Of a DNA stretch of 64,000 bases, positions 8,136 to 16,241 are shown one piece after another; the stretch's first letter is position 1; each line of letters begins with the position of its first letter. The notes beneath the pieces were generated by a model. The model made no database searches. It had not been told where the DNA came from and saw nothing but the letters and a program-made list of their open reading frames with translations. The translations under genes were made by a program, and so were the position numbers. The stretch is from JAWVFM01 sp963739355 (lineage in GTDB: Bacteria > Actinomycetota > Thermoleophilia > Solirubrobacterales > 70-9): assembly GCA_963739355.1 (NCBI GenBank), contig CAVUAD010000001.1, forward strand, positions 124,001 to 188,000. The letters are read 5' to 3'.

Positions 8136-8378
8136 ATGCCGAACGTTGGACCACTTGAACTGGCGGTTGTTGTCATCTTCGCGCTGATCATCTTCGGGCC
8201 CAAGCGCCTTCCGGAGCTGGGCAAGTCGATGGGCAAGGGGATCCGGGAATTCCGGGCCTCGATCTCAGGCGAAAACGACGATGACGACGACGCCCCCAAG
8301 ATCGACCGCAGCTCTGAGAGCACGAGCGATGACGCCGCGGAACCGGTCGAGGGCGAGGTCGTAGAGAACAAGAGTTAG
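8136..8378 (+). CDS. tatA: Sec-independent translocase protein TatA
   Basis: Pore-forming subunit of the twin-arginine translocase. The 80 residues contain one N-terminal membrane helix (LELAVVVIFALIIFGPKRLP), the FGP hinge and the amphipathic helix KRLPELGKSMGKGIREFRAS, then an acidic disordered tail. tatC begins at the base after its stop, giving a minimal TatA-TatC system. The Rieske protein at 3015 is a likely substrate. Confidence 0.94.
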   Translation: MPNVGPLELAVVVIFALIIFGPKRLPELGKSMGKGIREFRASISGENDDDDDAPKIDRSSESTSDDAAEPVEGEVVENKS

Positions 8379-9140
8379 ATGGCCCGCCGCAAGCGGGCGG
8401 AGTTCGACGAGCGGCTCACCCTCGTCGAACATCTAGACGAGCTTCGAACGCGGATCATCATCTGCATCGTCGCGGTGGTGGTCACCTGCGGCGTCTGCTT
8501 CTGGCAGAACCACGAGCTCATCCACATCGTCAACACCCCGCTGCCGAACGGCATCAAGCCGATCACGCTGAGCCCGGCCGAGCCGTTCCTCACCACCTTC
8601 AAGCTCTCGATGTACGCCGGTCTGATCCTGGCGCTGCCGATCCTGCTCTACGAGGCCTACGCCTTCGTCCTGCCGGCGCTGAGCCCCGCGGAGAAGCGCA
8701 CGGTTGTCCCCTTCCTGCTGATGGTGCCCGCGCTGTTCATCATGGGCGTCGTCTTCGGCTATTTCGTCGTGCTGCCGGCGGCGCTCAAGTTCCTCCTGAA
8801 CTTCAACGACACGATCTTCAACAACCAGATTCGCGCCGCCGACTACTACAGCTTCGTCACGCTGACGCTGCTGGCGATGGGCCTCGTGTTCCAGGTGCCG
8901 ATGGGGATCCTGGCCGTGGTGCGCCTCGGCATCATCTCGGTCGCCCAGCTGCGCAAGAACCGCCGCTACGCGTACCTGATCCTCGCGATCATCGCGATGC
9001 TCCTGCCGGGCACCGACCCGATCACCATGCTCATCGAGCTCTTCCCGCTCCTCATCCTCTACGAGGTCTCGATCCAGCTGGCGCGCTTCTTCGGGGAACC
9101 GGCGCCGATCCTCGACGACGAGGACGAGGACGAGACCTAG
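8379..9140 (+). CDS. tatC: Sec-independent translocase protein TatC
   Basis: Receptor subunit of the Tat translocase, binding twin-arginine signals. The 253 residues contain six membrane helices. Family hallmarks include LVEHLDELRTRI at the N-terminus, the AEPFLTTFKLSMYAGLILALP stretch and FVLPALSPAEKR in the second cytoplasmic region. The C-terminus is a run of Asp and Glu. It follows tatA without any gap, so translation is probably coupled. Confidence 0.95.
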   Translation: MARRKRAEFDERLTLVEHLDELRTRIIICIVAVVVTCGVCFWQNHELIHIVNTPLPNGIKPITLSPAEPFLTTFKLSMYAGLILALPILLYEAYAFVLPALSPAEKRTVVPFLLMVPALFIMGVVFGYFVVLPAALKFLLNFNDTIFNNQIRAADYYSFVTLTLLAMGLVFQVPMGILAVVRLGIISVAQLRKNRRYAYLILAIIAMLLPGTDPITMLIELFPLLILYEVSIQLARFFGEPAPILDDEDEDET

Positions 9141-9161
9141 CGCCCCCGGAGCTCACTCCCC

Positions 9162-9167
9162 TACTCT
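9162..9167 (+). promoter_or_regulatory. Predicted -10 box of the TPR protein gene (leaderless)
   Basis: TACTCT ends exactly 6 nt before the GTG at 9174, placing the start codon at the predicted transcript start. No Shine-Dalgarno site is present. Confidence 0.5.
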
Positions 9168-9173
9168 CAGGGC

Positions 9174-9941
9174 GTGCTCTTCGACCTTCGCGGCAAGAGA
9201 AAGAAGGCCGTCCAGGTTGTCTACGTGATGCTCGCGGCGATCTTCCTGCTCGGCTTCGTCGGCTTCGGGATCGGCGTGGGCGGCGGGCCCGGCGGCATCT
9301 TCGACGCGCTGGGCATTGGCAACGGCTCCGGCTCGGGGTCCTCGGCGTTCTCCCAGCAGGTCGCGGCCGCCGAGGCACGCGCCAAGAAGCATCCGCAGGA
9401 CGAGGCCGCCCTGCTCAACCTCGCGCGCTACGAGTACCTCTCCGGTCAGTCCGAGCTCGGCCCGCCGGACGCGACAACGGGTCAGCCGCAGGTCACCGAC
9501 GACGCCGTCGCCACGTTCAACGACGCGGTCGACGCCTGGGAGCGTTACGTCAAGGTGGCCAAGAAGCCCGACCCGGCCCTCGCGGGGCAGATTGCCTTCG
9601 CCTACTCCTCGATCCAGGATTTCGCCGGCGCGGCCCGCGCCCAGCGGATCAACGCCGATGCCAGGCCGAGCTCCAACGCCTACTACCAGCTCGCCATCTA
9701 TGACTACGAGAACCTCGACCTGAAGGCGGGCGACGCCGCCGGCCAGAAGGCCGTCCAGGTATCGAGCGGATCCCAGAAGAAGACCGCCCAGAAGCAGGTC
9801 GACCAGCTCGCGAAGGTCGCGAAGAAGTACGTGCAGCAGCAGAAGGCGGCAAGCAAGGCGAGCGGCCAGAACCCCGGTCAGGTCCTCCAGAACCCCCTCG
9901 GCGGGCTCGCCCCGACCTCGCAATCGCCCACCGCTCCGTAG
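9174..9941 (+). CDS. Membrane-anchored tetratricopeptide-type protein
   Basis: A 255-residue protein with a basic N-terminus (FDLRGKRKKA), one membrane segment at about 13-34 followed by a Gly-rich linker, and a helical external domain of TPR-like pairs (AEARAKKHPQDEAALLNLARYEYLSGQ, then ATFNDAVDAWERYVKVAKKPDPALAGQIAFAYSS). The final 40 residues are Lys/Gln-rich and then low-complexity Pro/Gln/Ser. GTG at 9174 lies 6 nt behind a TACTCT box and is the only start that keeps the anchor. The role is unknown; it follows tatC by 33 nt and may act in envelope assembly. Confidence 0.75.
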   Translation: MLFDLRGKRKKAVQVVYVMLAAIFLLGFVGFGIGVGGGPGGIFDALGIGNGSGSGSSAFSQQVAAAEARAKKHPQDEAALLNLARYEYLSGQSELGPPDATTGQPQVTDDAVATFNDAVDAWERYVKVAKKPDPALAGQIAFAYSSIQDFAGAARAQRINADARPSSNAYYQLAIYDYENLDLKAGDAAGQKAVQVSSGSQKKTAQKQVDQLAKVAKKYVQQQKAASKASGQNPGQVLQNPLGGLAPTSQSPTAP

Positions 9942-9980
9942 CGCCGAGCCTCCAGGCCCCCTCGCTACGATCCTCAGCCC

Positions 9981-10053
9981 GGGCCGTTAGCTCAGCTGGT
10001 AGAGCAGGAGACTCTTAATCTCAAGGTCACAGGTTCGATCCCTGTACGGCCCA
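9981..10053 (+). tRNA. tRNA-Lys (CTT anticodon)
   Basis: A 73-nt cloverleaf: acceptor GGGCCGT paired with ACGGCCC, D-arm GCTC/GAGC, anticodon loop CTCTTAA giving CTT, variable loop AGGTC and T-arm ACAGG TTCGATC CCTGT, with discriminator A. The first base pair of the anticodon stem is a G-A mismatch. CCA is not encoded. TACGAT at 9966-9971 is a possible -10 box. Confidence 0.96.
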
Positions 10054-10079
10054 TCGTTTCGGCTATTCCGGGTATGGCG

Positions 10080-10107
10080 CCGGCGCCCGTAGCCGGCTAG
10101 GCGCCGG
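10080..10107 (+). terminator. GC-rich hairpin downstream of tRNA-Lys
   Basis: CCGGCGCC and GGCGCCGG form a perfect 8-bp inverted repeat around a 12-nt loop, 27 nt after the tRNA. There is no T-tract, so intrinsic termination is only a possibility; it may be a processing or stabilising hairpin. Confidence 0.35.
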
Positions 10108-10175
10108 GAGCCCCGCGCCCGGCCCGGCCCTCCGAGCTGTTTTGCAACGCTGCGCCTCGGGCAAGACCTCAGCAC

Positions 10176-11075
10176 ATGGCCGCGAACCTCTACGACCTCC
10201 TGAAGCGCACCGTGCGCAAGACGCTGAACGACGGGATGACCGACTGGGCGGCCGCGCTCACCTACTACGGGCTCATGGCGCTCTTTCCGGCGCTGATCGC
10301 GATGGTGTCGATCGTCGGGCTCTTCGCGGACCCGGTCGCCACGTCGCACAAGATCACCGAGATCGTCACCCAGCTCGGCCCGGACTCGGGGGCGAAGACG
10401 TTCGAGGGGCCGATCAAGTCGATCACCTCCAACCAGTCGGCCGCGGGGATCCTGTTCGTGGTCGGCCTGGCGATCTCCGTCTACGCGGCCTCCGGTTACG
10501 TCGGGGCGTTCGCCCGGGCGTCGAACGTGATCTACGAGGTCGAGGAGGGCCGTTCGACCTGGAGGCTGAAGCCCGTGCAGATGCTGATCGCGCTGTGCAT
10601 GGTGATCATCGTCGCGCTCCTGGGGCTGGCGCTGGTCCTGACCGGGCCCGTGGTCACCGCCGTTGCCCGGCCGCTGGGCATCGGCTCGACGGCGACCGAC
10701 ATCTGGAACTTCGCCAAGTGGCCGATCCTCCTGATCGTCGCGCTCCTCCTGGTGGACGTCCTCTACTACTCGACGCCGAACGTCCGCCTCCGCGGCTTCA
10801 GCTGGGTGACTCCGGGCAGCGCGCTCGCGGTCGGCGTCTGGCTCCTGGCCTCGGGCCTCTTCGCCTTCTACGTCGCCAACTTCGGCGCCTACGACAAGAC
10901 CTACGGGACGCTCGGCGGCATCGTTGTCCTGCTCGTCTGGATGTGGATCACCAACATCGCCCTGCTCTTGGGGCAGGCGCTGAACGCCGAGCGGGAGCGC
11001 ACCGCGCAGCTCGCCGAGGGCGTGCCGAAGGACAGGACGCTCGAGATGCAGCCGCGCGAGGCGGCGGGGAAGTAG
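10176..11075 (+). CDS. YihY/BrkB family membrane protein
   Basis: A 299-residue integral membrane protein with about six helices. The N-terminal segment DWAAALTYYGLMALFPALIAM is the hallmark of the family (usually AAxLAYYxxLSLFP). SGYVGAFARASNVIYEVEEGRSTWRLKP and the C-terminal YGTLGGIVVLLVWMWITNIALLLGQALNAE are also typical. The family was once called ribonuclease BN, but that assignment was withdrawn; its true function is unknown. It is convergent with the ABC permease, with 3 nt between the stops. Confidence 0.9.
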   Translation: MAANLYDLLKRTVRKTLNDGMTDWAAALTYYGLMALFPALIAMVSIVGLFADPVATSHKITEIVTQLGPDSGAKTFEGPIKSITSNQSAAGILFVVGLAISVYAASGYVGAFARASNVIYEVEEGRSTWRLKPVQMLIALCMVIIVALLGLALVLTGPVVTAVARPLGIGSTATDIWNFAKWPILLIVALLLVDVLYYSTPNVRLRGFSWVTPGSALAVGVWLLASGLFAFYVANFGAYDKTYGTLGGIVVLLVWMWITNIALLLGQALNAERERTAQLAEGVPKDRTLEMQPREAAGK

Positions 11076-11078
11076 GCA

Positions 11079-11867
11079 CTACTCCCCGCCCTCGCTCTCG
11101 AACTTGAAGCGGCGGGCGGCGAGGATCGAGGCGCCGACCAGCCAGATCGCGAGCACGCCGAGGTCCTTGCCGATGAAGCCCGCGCCGGTGGCGAACGGGC
11201 TGAAGCAGTAGGTGAACGAGTGGACCATGTGGCTGACCGGGAACACGTTGACGACGTTCTTCAGCCACGTGGGAAAGGTCGTCGTGGGGAAGAAGATCCC
11301 GGAGAGGAAGAGGATCGGGAACATCGTGATGTTGGCCACCGCCGGCGCGGAGTCCGCCTTCTTCACGAAGGTCGAGACGAACATGCCGAGGGCGGCAAGC
11401 GTGGCGCCACCCAGGACCAGCGTGAGGAGGCCGGCGGGCAGGCGCTCCGGATAGAACGTGAGGCCGAATCCGATCCCGGCGACGGCGAGCATCAGGACGA
11501 CCCCGGCGATCGCGGCGATGATCGCCCCCGTGATCATCGCCCCGATGTAGGCGATGGTGGGGAGCGGCGTTCCGCGCACGCGCTTCAGGATCCCCTTCTC
11601 CTTGGCGTTCGCCATCAGGAAGATGATCGTCGTGTAGCACGAGGTCAGCATGGTGAAGATCGCCAGCGACGGCGCGAAGTACTGGGTCGCGTCGATGCGG
11701 ACGCCGTCGGCGACCTTGATCGTCCCGTTGTTGAGCCCGCCGATCAGGATGAAGAGAACCACGGGAAAGACGAACGTGAAGAAGCTCGCGCGGGGCGTGC
11801 GGCGGAGGACCCGCAGGCGCCCGAGGGTCCAGAGGAAGTACAGGCGCAGGTCTGACGCGGCGACCAT
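11079..11867 (-). CDS. ABC-2 type transporter permease
   Basis: A 262-residue permease with about six membrane helices and the ABC-2 layout of a short N-terminus (LRVLRRTPRASFFTFVFPVVLFILIGGL), a large external loop, and four helices packed in the second half. GIFFPTTTFPTWLKNVVNVFPVSHMV is the typical region before the last helix. Its ATG overlaps the stop of the ATPase gene (TGATG), so the pair is translationally coupled. Together they form a DrrAB-like exporter; the substrate, drug or lipid, cannot be told. Confidence 0.9.
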   Translation of the reverse strand: MVAASDLRLYFLWTLGRLRVLRRTPRASFFTFVFPVVLFILIGGLNNGTIKVADGVRIDATQYFAPSLAIFTMLTSCYTTIIFLMANAKEKGILKRVRGTPLPTIAYIGAMITGAIIAAIAGVVLMLAVAGIGFGLTFYPERLPAGLLTLVLGGATLAALGMFVSTFVKKADSAPAVANITMFPILFLSGIFFPTTTFPTWLKNVVNVFPVSHMVHSFTYCFSPFATGAGFIGKDLGVLAIWLVGASILAARRFKFESEGGE

Positions 11868-12796
11868 CAGCCCGCCTCCTCGCTCGTGAGGCCCAGGTAG
11901 ACGTCCTCCAGGGAGGGCCGCGAGACGGAGAGGCCACCCAGCTCGACACCGCGCTGTGCGGCGGCCGCGAGGATCGGCGCGAGGTCCGCGGTTGGCGCGG
12001 TGGTCTGGAAGACCACCCGGTTGTCGGAGCCGTCGGCGCCCGCGGGCAGCGGCAGGTCGCGGCGCGTGAGGCCTTCAGGGAGGACGAAGCTGACGCTGGA
12101 CGCGGCGTGGTCGCGTCCAGCGATCGACTCGGGTGAGCCCTCCGCCACGATCACACCCTTGGCGATCACGGCAACCCGGTCCGCCAGGTTCTGCGCCTCG
12201 TCCATGTAGTGGGTGGTGAGCAGGATCGTCTTGCCGAGCGACTTCAGGTTCTCGATCAGCTCCCACGAGCGGCGGCGCGCCGAGGGGTCGAAGCCGGTGG
12301 TCGGCTCGTCCAGGAAGATCAGCTCCGGGTCGCCGACGATCCCGAGCGCGAGGTCGAGCCGGCGGCGCTGGCCGCCGGAGAGCGTCTCGGTCCGGGCGTC
12401 CCGCTTCTCGGAGAGGCCGACCAGGTCGACGATCTCGTCGGCCGGGCGGGGAGCGGGGTAGGAGGCCCCGTAGATCTCGAGCGCCTCGCGCACGGTGAAG
12501 GCGGGCTCCACGCCGCCCTCCTGAAGGACGATCCCGACGCGCTCGCGAAGGGCGCGCTCGCGCTTGCCGGGGTCGAAGCCGAGAACCGATACCTCGCCGC
12601 CGGTGCGCTCACGATGGCCCTCGAGGATCTCGACGGTCGACGTCTTGCCGGCTCCGTTGGGGCCGAGGAGCCCGAAGACCTCGCCGTGGGGGATGTCCAG
12701 GTCGATCCCGGCCACGGCCTCGACCGGGCCATAGCTCTTGCGGAGGCCGCGGACGCTCACCGCCGCCCCGCCGTCGATCCCTACCGCGGCGTGCAT
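11867..12796 (-). CDS. ABC transporter ATP-binding protein (DrrA-like)
   Basis: A 309-residue ATPase that powers the adjacent permease. Walker A is GLLGPNGAGKTS, the signature is LSGGQRRRLDLALG, and Walker B is LIFLDEPTTGFD. The C-terminal 90 residues form the extra domain seen in drug and lipid exporters of the DrrA/NodI group. I choose ATG at 12796 because TAACTT ends 7 nt upstream of it, indicating a near-leaderless mRNA; TTG codons 6 and 9 bases further up would leave the box too close. Confidence 0.9.
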   Translation of the reverse strand: MHAAVGIDGGAAVSVRGLRKSYGPVEAVAGIDLDIPHGEVFGLLGPNGAGKTSTVEILEGHRERTGGEVSVLGFDPGKRERALRERVGIVLQEGGVEPAFTVREALEIYGASYPAPRPADEIVDLVGLSEKRDARTETLSGGQRRRLDLALGIVGDPELIFLDEPTTGFDPSARRRSWELIENLKSLGKTILLTTHYMDEAQNLADRVAVIAKGVIVAEGSPESIAGRDHAASSVSFVLPEGLTRRDLPLPAGADGSDNRVVFQTTAPTADLAPILAAAAQRGVELGGLSVSRPSLEDVYLGLTSEEAG

Positions 12797-12803
12797 CGCC
12801 AAC

Positions 12804-12809
12804 AAGTTA
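12804..12809 (-). promoter_or_regulatory. Predicted -10 box of the ABC exporter operon
   Basis: On the reverse strand TAACTT ends 7 nt before the ATG at 12796, fitting a transcript that begins at or next to the start codon. Confidence 0.45.
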
Positions 12810-12866
12810 ACGATGCAGGCTAAACGCTGGCCGAACGGCCAGCGGGCACTTCGACGCTCTGAGGGA

Positions 12867-12968
12867 TCAGCGCCGTCGCGTCTCGCCGCTGACCTGATAG
12901 CTGAGGTACCAGGCGAGGTGACGGGCGGCGTTGACGCCGAGCGACCAGGGGACGAGCAGGCGCTTCAT
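12867..12968 (-). CDS. Possible leaderless small protein, 33 residues
   Basis: A short reading frame beginning MKRLLVPWSL, with a middle section NAARHLAWYLSYQVSG and a basic end (ETRRR). It would form an amphipathic helix with three aromatic residues near the middle. Support for translation is a TACGCT box exactly 6 nt upstream of the ATG, the spacing seen before many genes here, and its position alone in the gap between the ABC exporter and the gene at 13082. I recognise no family. Chance occurrence cannot be excluded for a frame this short. Confidence 0.4.
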   Translation of the reverse strand: MKRLLVPWSLGVNAARHLAWYLSYQVSGETRRR

Positions 12969-12974
12969 AGTACG

Positions 12975-12980
12975 AGCGTA
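12975..12980 (-). promoter_or_regulatory. Predicted -10 box of the 33-residue ORF
   Basis: TACGCT on the reverse strand ends 6 nt before the ATG at 12968. No good -35 box is visible. Confidence 0.35.
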
Positions 12981-12997
12981 CCGACCCAATCGGCCAT

Positions 12998-13033
12998 GGT
13001 TTGCACTTCAAACCATTCGGGTTACCGCAAACC
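12998..13033. promoter_or_regulatory. Linked inverted repeats, possible operator
   Basis: GGTTTG-CACTT-CAAACC is a perfect 6-bp inverted repeat at 12998-13014. It overlaps the weaker inversions AACC-ATTCG-GGTT and GGTT-ACCGCA-AACC, ending at 13033. The chain lies between two divergent genes, where a repressor or activator site would be expected. Confidence 0.35.
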
Positions 13034-13081
13034 GGTCTGATCCGCGCTGCGTTCCAGGCACGAATCGGTCACGCTCCAGGC

Positions 13082-13483
13082 GTGAGGATCGCCGTCATCT
13101 GTGACCAGGGCGAGGAGGCTCTCGGGAAGGCCCTCGTCGACGCCCTCGACGCACGTGGCGCCGCCGCCTCGCTGCTGGAAGTCGGACCGCCGCCCGAGTC
13201 CGGGCCGACGGCCGAGCTGGCCCACCACCTGACTGGAATCGAGGCGCAGCTCGAAGCGAGCCCGCTCGCCGCCGTCGCGCTGATCGGGCGCGGCGATCGC
13301 CCGTTCGCCGGCGTCCTGGTGGCCACCAAGGCGCGCGTGCCTGCGTTCCGGCTTGCCGGGCCGAAGGCCGGGGAGGACGGGATCGACAACGGGCCCTTGA
13401 TTGACCGCCTTGCCGACCACGCCGTGGCCTCGGACGCGGACGCCGCGGCCGAGGCGATCACCGCGGCGCTCCGCGCAAGCTGA
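13082..13483 (+). CDS. Conserved hypothetical protein, Rossmann-like
   Basis: A 133-residue protein beginning with a beta strand and turn (RIAVICDQGEEALGKALVDALDARGA) that resembles the first unit of a Rossmann-type fold, but without a clear GxGxxG motif. The middle (AAVALIGRGDRPFAGVLVATKARVPAF) suggests a second strand-helix unit, and the C-terminal third is Ala/Asp-rich helix. I start at GTG 13082 because the open frame upstream runs through the divergent control region. I do not recognise a function. The next gene is 57 nt downstream behind its own -10 box, so it is probably monocistronic. Confidence 0.6.
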   Translation: MRIAVICDQGEEALGKALVDALDARGAAASLLEVGPPPESGPTAELAHHLTGIEAQLEASPLAAVALIGRGDRPFAGVLVATKARVPAFRLAGPKAGEDGIDNGPLIDRLADHAVASDADAAAEAITAALRAS

Positions 13484-13526
13484 GCGCCAGCTCTCTGCCG
13501 CCCCGGGTGCGGGACGGCGCGGTGCC

Positions 13527-13532
13527 TACACT
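13527..13532 (+). promoter_or_regulatory. Predicted -10 box of the nucleotide-sugar dehydrogenase gene
   Basis: TACACT ends 8 nt before the ATG at 13541, with no ribosome site in between. Confidence 0.45.
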
Positions 13533-13540
13533 CCGGCCCG

Positions 13541-14788
13541 ATGAAGGTCGGGATCGTTGGCTTGGGATACGTCGGCCTGCCGCTCGCCGTCGCCTTTGCG
13601 GAGGCGGGCAGCGACGTCGTGGGAGTGGACGTCAACACCCAGCGCGTCGAGCGCCTGCGCCGCTCCGAGAGCGATGTGGAGGACATCAGCTCGGAGCGCC
13701 TGCGCGCCTGCGCGAGCCGGTTCACCGCCTCAGACGAGTACCGCGCGCTCGCCGGATGCGACGCCGTGATCATCTGCGTCCCAACTCCTCTCACCGGTCA
13801 CCGGGAGCCTGACCTCTCCCACCTGATTTCCGCGGCCGGAGCCCTGTCGCGCGTGCTGCACGAAGGGCGGCTGGTCGTGGTGGAGTCGACGACCTATCCC
13901 GGCACCACTCGGGAGCGGCTGAAGCCGATCCTCGAGGAGTCAGGGCTGGCGGCGGGAAGCGACTTCAACCTCGCGTTCTCCCCCGAGCGCATCGACCCGG
14001 GGCGCACCGACTTCACGATGCGCACCACTCCGAAGGTGGTCGGCGGCCTCACCGACGCGTGCCGAGCGCGCGCCGCGGCGCTCTACTCGGAGATCTGCGA
14101 CGAGGTGGTCGAGGTCTCCACCCTCGAGGCGGCGGAGCTCTCGAAGCTCCTGGAGAACATCTTCCGCTCGGTCAACATCGCGCTGGTCAACGAGCTGGCG
14201 ATGCTCTGCCACCGCCTCGGGATCGACATCTGGGAGGTCATCGATGCCGCGGCGACCAAGCCGTTCGGCTTCATGCGCTTCGAGCCCGGCCCGGGGATGG
14301 GTGGCCACTGCCTGCCGGTCGACCCGTTCTACCTCGCGTACAAGGCCCGCGAGCACGACTTCTACACCGAGTTCATCGAGCTGGCGGGCAAGCTCAACCA
14401 GTCGCAGCCCCACTTCTGCGTGGAGCGGATCGAGGAGGCCCTCAACGACGTCTCCAGGCCGCTGCGCGGCTCGCGCGTGCTCGTTCTCGGCGTCTCCTAC
14501 AAGGCCGGGGTTGGCGATCTGCGGGAGTCGCCGGCGCTCAAGATCATCAAGCTCCTGCGCGACCGTGGGGCCGACGTCGCCTACCACGACCCCCACGTCC
14601 CCGCCGTCGCCGAGCTCGGCCTCGAGTCGAGCGCCCTCGACGGCGAGGTTGCCGGCGCCGACATCGTCTGCGTCGTCACGGCGCATCCCCAGGTGGACTA
14701 CGAGAAGCTCGTCGCCGAGGCGCAGCTCGTCATCGACTTCCGCGGCGTCACCCGTGGGCTCGAGGCGCCCAACCTCGTCCGCCTCTAG
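13541..14788 (+). CDS. UDP-glucose/GDP-mannose dehydrogenase family protein
   Basis: NAD-dependent four-electron dehydrogenase that oxidises a nucleotide sugar to its uronic acid for surface polysaccharide. Of 415 residues, the N-terminal Rossmann motif is GIVGLGYVGLPLAVAFAEAG and the catalytic Cys257 lies in GMGGHCLPVDPFY. The second Rossmann domain starts near RGSRVLVLGVSYKAGVGDLR. GMGGHCLPVDP and SPERIDPG are closest to the WecC/WbpA type (UDP-N-acetyl-hexosamine substrates), but the substrate is an inference. No glycosyltransferase lies beside it. Confidence 0.9.
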   Translation: MKVGIVGLGYVGLPLAVAFAEAGSDVVGVDVNTQRVERLRRSESDVEDISSERLRACASRFTASDEYRALAGCDAVIICVPTPLTGHREPDLSHLISAAGALSRVLHEGRLVVVESTTYPGTTRERLKPILEESGLAAGSDFNLAFSPERIDPGRTDFTMRTTPKVVGGLTDACRARAAALYSEICDEVVEVSTLEAAELSKLLENIFRSVNIALVNELAMLCHRLGIDIWEVIDAAATKPFGFMRFEPGPGMGGHCLPVDPFYLAYKAREHDFYTEFIELAGKLNQSQPHFCVERIEEALNDVSRPLRGSRVLVLGVSYKAGVGDLRESPALKIIKLLRDRGADVAYHDPHVPAVAELGLESSALDGEVAGADIVCVVTAHPQVDYEKLVAEAQLVIDFRGVTRGLEAPNLVRL

Positions 14789-14862
14789 GCACCGCCGACG
14801 CTGGCGCGATCATCCGCGGGATCGCCCTGCTCACTCGAACAGCCCGCCGGCGCAACGACCGG

Positions 14863-15498
14863 GTGACGCTCGGCCTGGCGGCGGCCGCGGTCGCAACGGC
14901 GGGCACCGTGATCGCCGGCGAGCTCGCCCGCCTCACCAGGCGGCGGGTCCAGGACGTCGACGCGCCGGAGGGCGTGATCGACACGGCCGAACAGGCGCTG
15001 GCGACGGCCGGCATGGCCACGCAGGATGCCGTCGCCGTCGCCGTCGAGGGCTACGGCGCGGGGAATCGCAGCGAGATGGTGCTCTTCAACATCCTCTCGG
15101 GGTTCGTGGGCGGCTTCACCCTCATGCGGATCTCCACGGCCGGGATCCGCGGCGGCTGGTGGCCATCGGGCAACGTCCGCCTGCGCGGCCGCCACATCCA
15201 CCATTTCGTGCCGGGGATCCTGGTCGCGTTCACGGCCGGCGGCGCGGGCCTCGTCACCACCGACCAGGCCCTCGAGCAGCTTCTGGCCGTTCCGTTCGGG
15301 GCGGGGGTCGGCATGACCTTCGACGAGGCTGCCCTGCTCCTGGACCTGCGCGACGTGTACTGGACTCGGGAGGGGATCCTCTCGGTCCAGGTCAGCCTCG
15401 GCGCCTCCGCCATCCTCGGTGCGACCATCCTCGGCCTGCGCATGCTCCGCCGCGGCGAGGAGCGCGTGGAGCAGGCCGGGCTGATCCCGGCGGCCTAG
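14863..15498 (+). CDS. Conserved integral membrane protein
   Basis: A 211-residue membrane protein of unknown function with about five hydrophobic segments: near the N-terminus (VTLGLAAAAVATAGTVIAGE), MVLFNILSGFVGGFTLMRI, FVPGILVAFTAGGAGL, LLAVPFGAGVGMTFDEAALL and SVQVSLGASAILGATILGL. GRHIHHFVPGI between segments two and three is a conspicuous His pair that could bind metal or a lipid head group. No ATG is available; GTG at 14863 is the first plausible start. Its stop overlaps the convergent reductase stop by 4 nt. Confidence 0.7.
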   Translation: MTLGLAAAAVATAGTVIAGELARLTRRRVQDVDAPEGVIDTAEQALATAGMATQDAVAVAVEGYGAGNRSEMVLFNILSGFVGGFTLMRISTAGIRGGWWPSGNVRLRGRHIHHFVPGILVAFTAGGAGLVTTDQALEQLLAVPFGAGVGMTFDEAALLLDLRDVYWTREGILSVQVSLGASAILGATILGLRMLRRGEERVEQAGLIPAA

Positions 15499-16241
15499 CC
15501 GGCAAGCCGGTAGCGCGCGAAGAGCTCTCCGGACTCGTCGTCGCTCAAGAGCCAGGCGAGCTCGAGCGAGCGCGCGGCCTCCGAGAGGCCGACGATCATC
15601 CCCGGCCCGGTGCCGCCCGCAAGCTTCGGCGCGTGGGTCACGAACAGCTCGTCGACGAGCCCCGCCTCGATCAGCTGGGCGTGGAGGCGCGGCCCGCCCT
15701 CGCAGAGCAGGGCCCGGACTCCCTCCTCGGAGCGAAGGTGCGCGGCCGCCTCCACCAGGTCCACCGCACCCTCGTGGCGGACGACGTCGACCGGCGTCTC
15801 GGTCTGCGGCGGGCCGCTCTCCGACGCGGTGAAGATCAGGACCCGGCCGTGGCCCTCGGTGAAGAGCGGCGCGTCCCACGGGAGGTCCAGGCGGCCAGAG
15901 ACGATCACCATCAGCGGGTCGGGCGACAGGCCCTCCCGCGCGCGGCGCTCGCGCTTCGCCGGGTCGGCGATCAACCGGCCGTAGCCCTCGGCCCGCATCG
16001 TCCCGGCGCCGATCATCACCGCGTCGGCGCGGGTCCGCAGCGCCACCAGCATCGCCGTGTCGGAATCCGTGCCGATCTTGCCGGAGCGCCCGTCGATGGT
16101 TGCGGAGCCGTCGAGCGTCAGGGCGAAGTTCGTGTACAGGTACGGCCGCTCGGCCGGCGCCATGGAGACGAGGTCGAGGGTGGCCACCTGGTCGGCGATG
16201 GTGGTCTCCTCCACGTCTGGAATCAGGCGCCAAATCGTCAC
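15495..16241 (-). CDS. RibD C-terminal domain pyrimidine reductase family protein
   Basis: NADPH-dependent reductase with the dihydrofolate-reductase-like fold of the RibD C-terminal domain, 248 residues. LYTNFALTLDGSATIDGRSG, GTDSDTAMLVALRTRADAVMIGAGTMRAEGYGRLI and LLCEGGPRLHAQLIEAGLVDELFVTHAPKL are the usual nucleotide and substrate motifs. There is no deaminase domain, so the role in riboflavin synthesis or in reducing another small substrate is open. The GTG start overlaps the preceding stop by 4 nt (GTGA), and it is last in a reverse-strand operon. Confidence 0.85.
   Translation of the reverse strand: MTIWRLIPDVEETTIADQVATLDLVSMAPAERPYLYTNFALTLDGSATIDGRSGKIGTDSDTAMLVALRTRADAVMIGAGTMRAEGYGRLIADPAKRERRAREGLSPDPLMVIVSGRLDLPWDAPLFTEGHGRVLIFTASESGPPQTETPVDVVRHEGAVDLVEAAAHLRSEEGVRALLCEGGPRLHAQLIEAGLVDELFVTHAPKLAGGTGPGMIVGLSEAARSLELAWLLSDDESGELFARYRLAG

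Noticed and set aside
10141..10175. -10 box for the YihY gene
   Set aside because: No TANNNT sequence lies at a useful distance from ATG 10176, so I do not assign a promoter there.
12820..13011. 63-codon reverse-strand frame overlapping the 33-residue ORF
   Set aside because: It crosses the inverted-repeat region and lacks a promoter at the right spacing; the composition is Arg/Pro-rich like the shadow frames.
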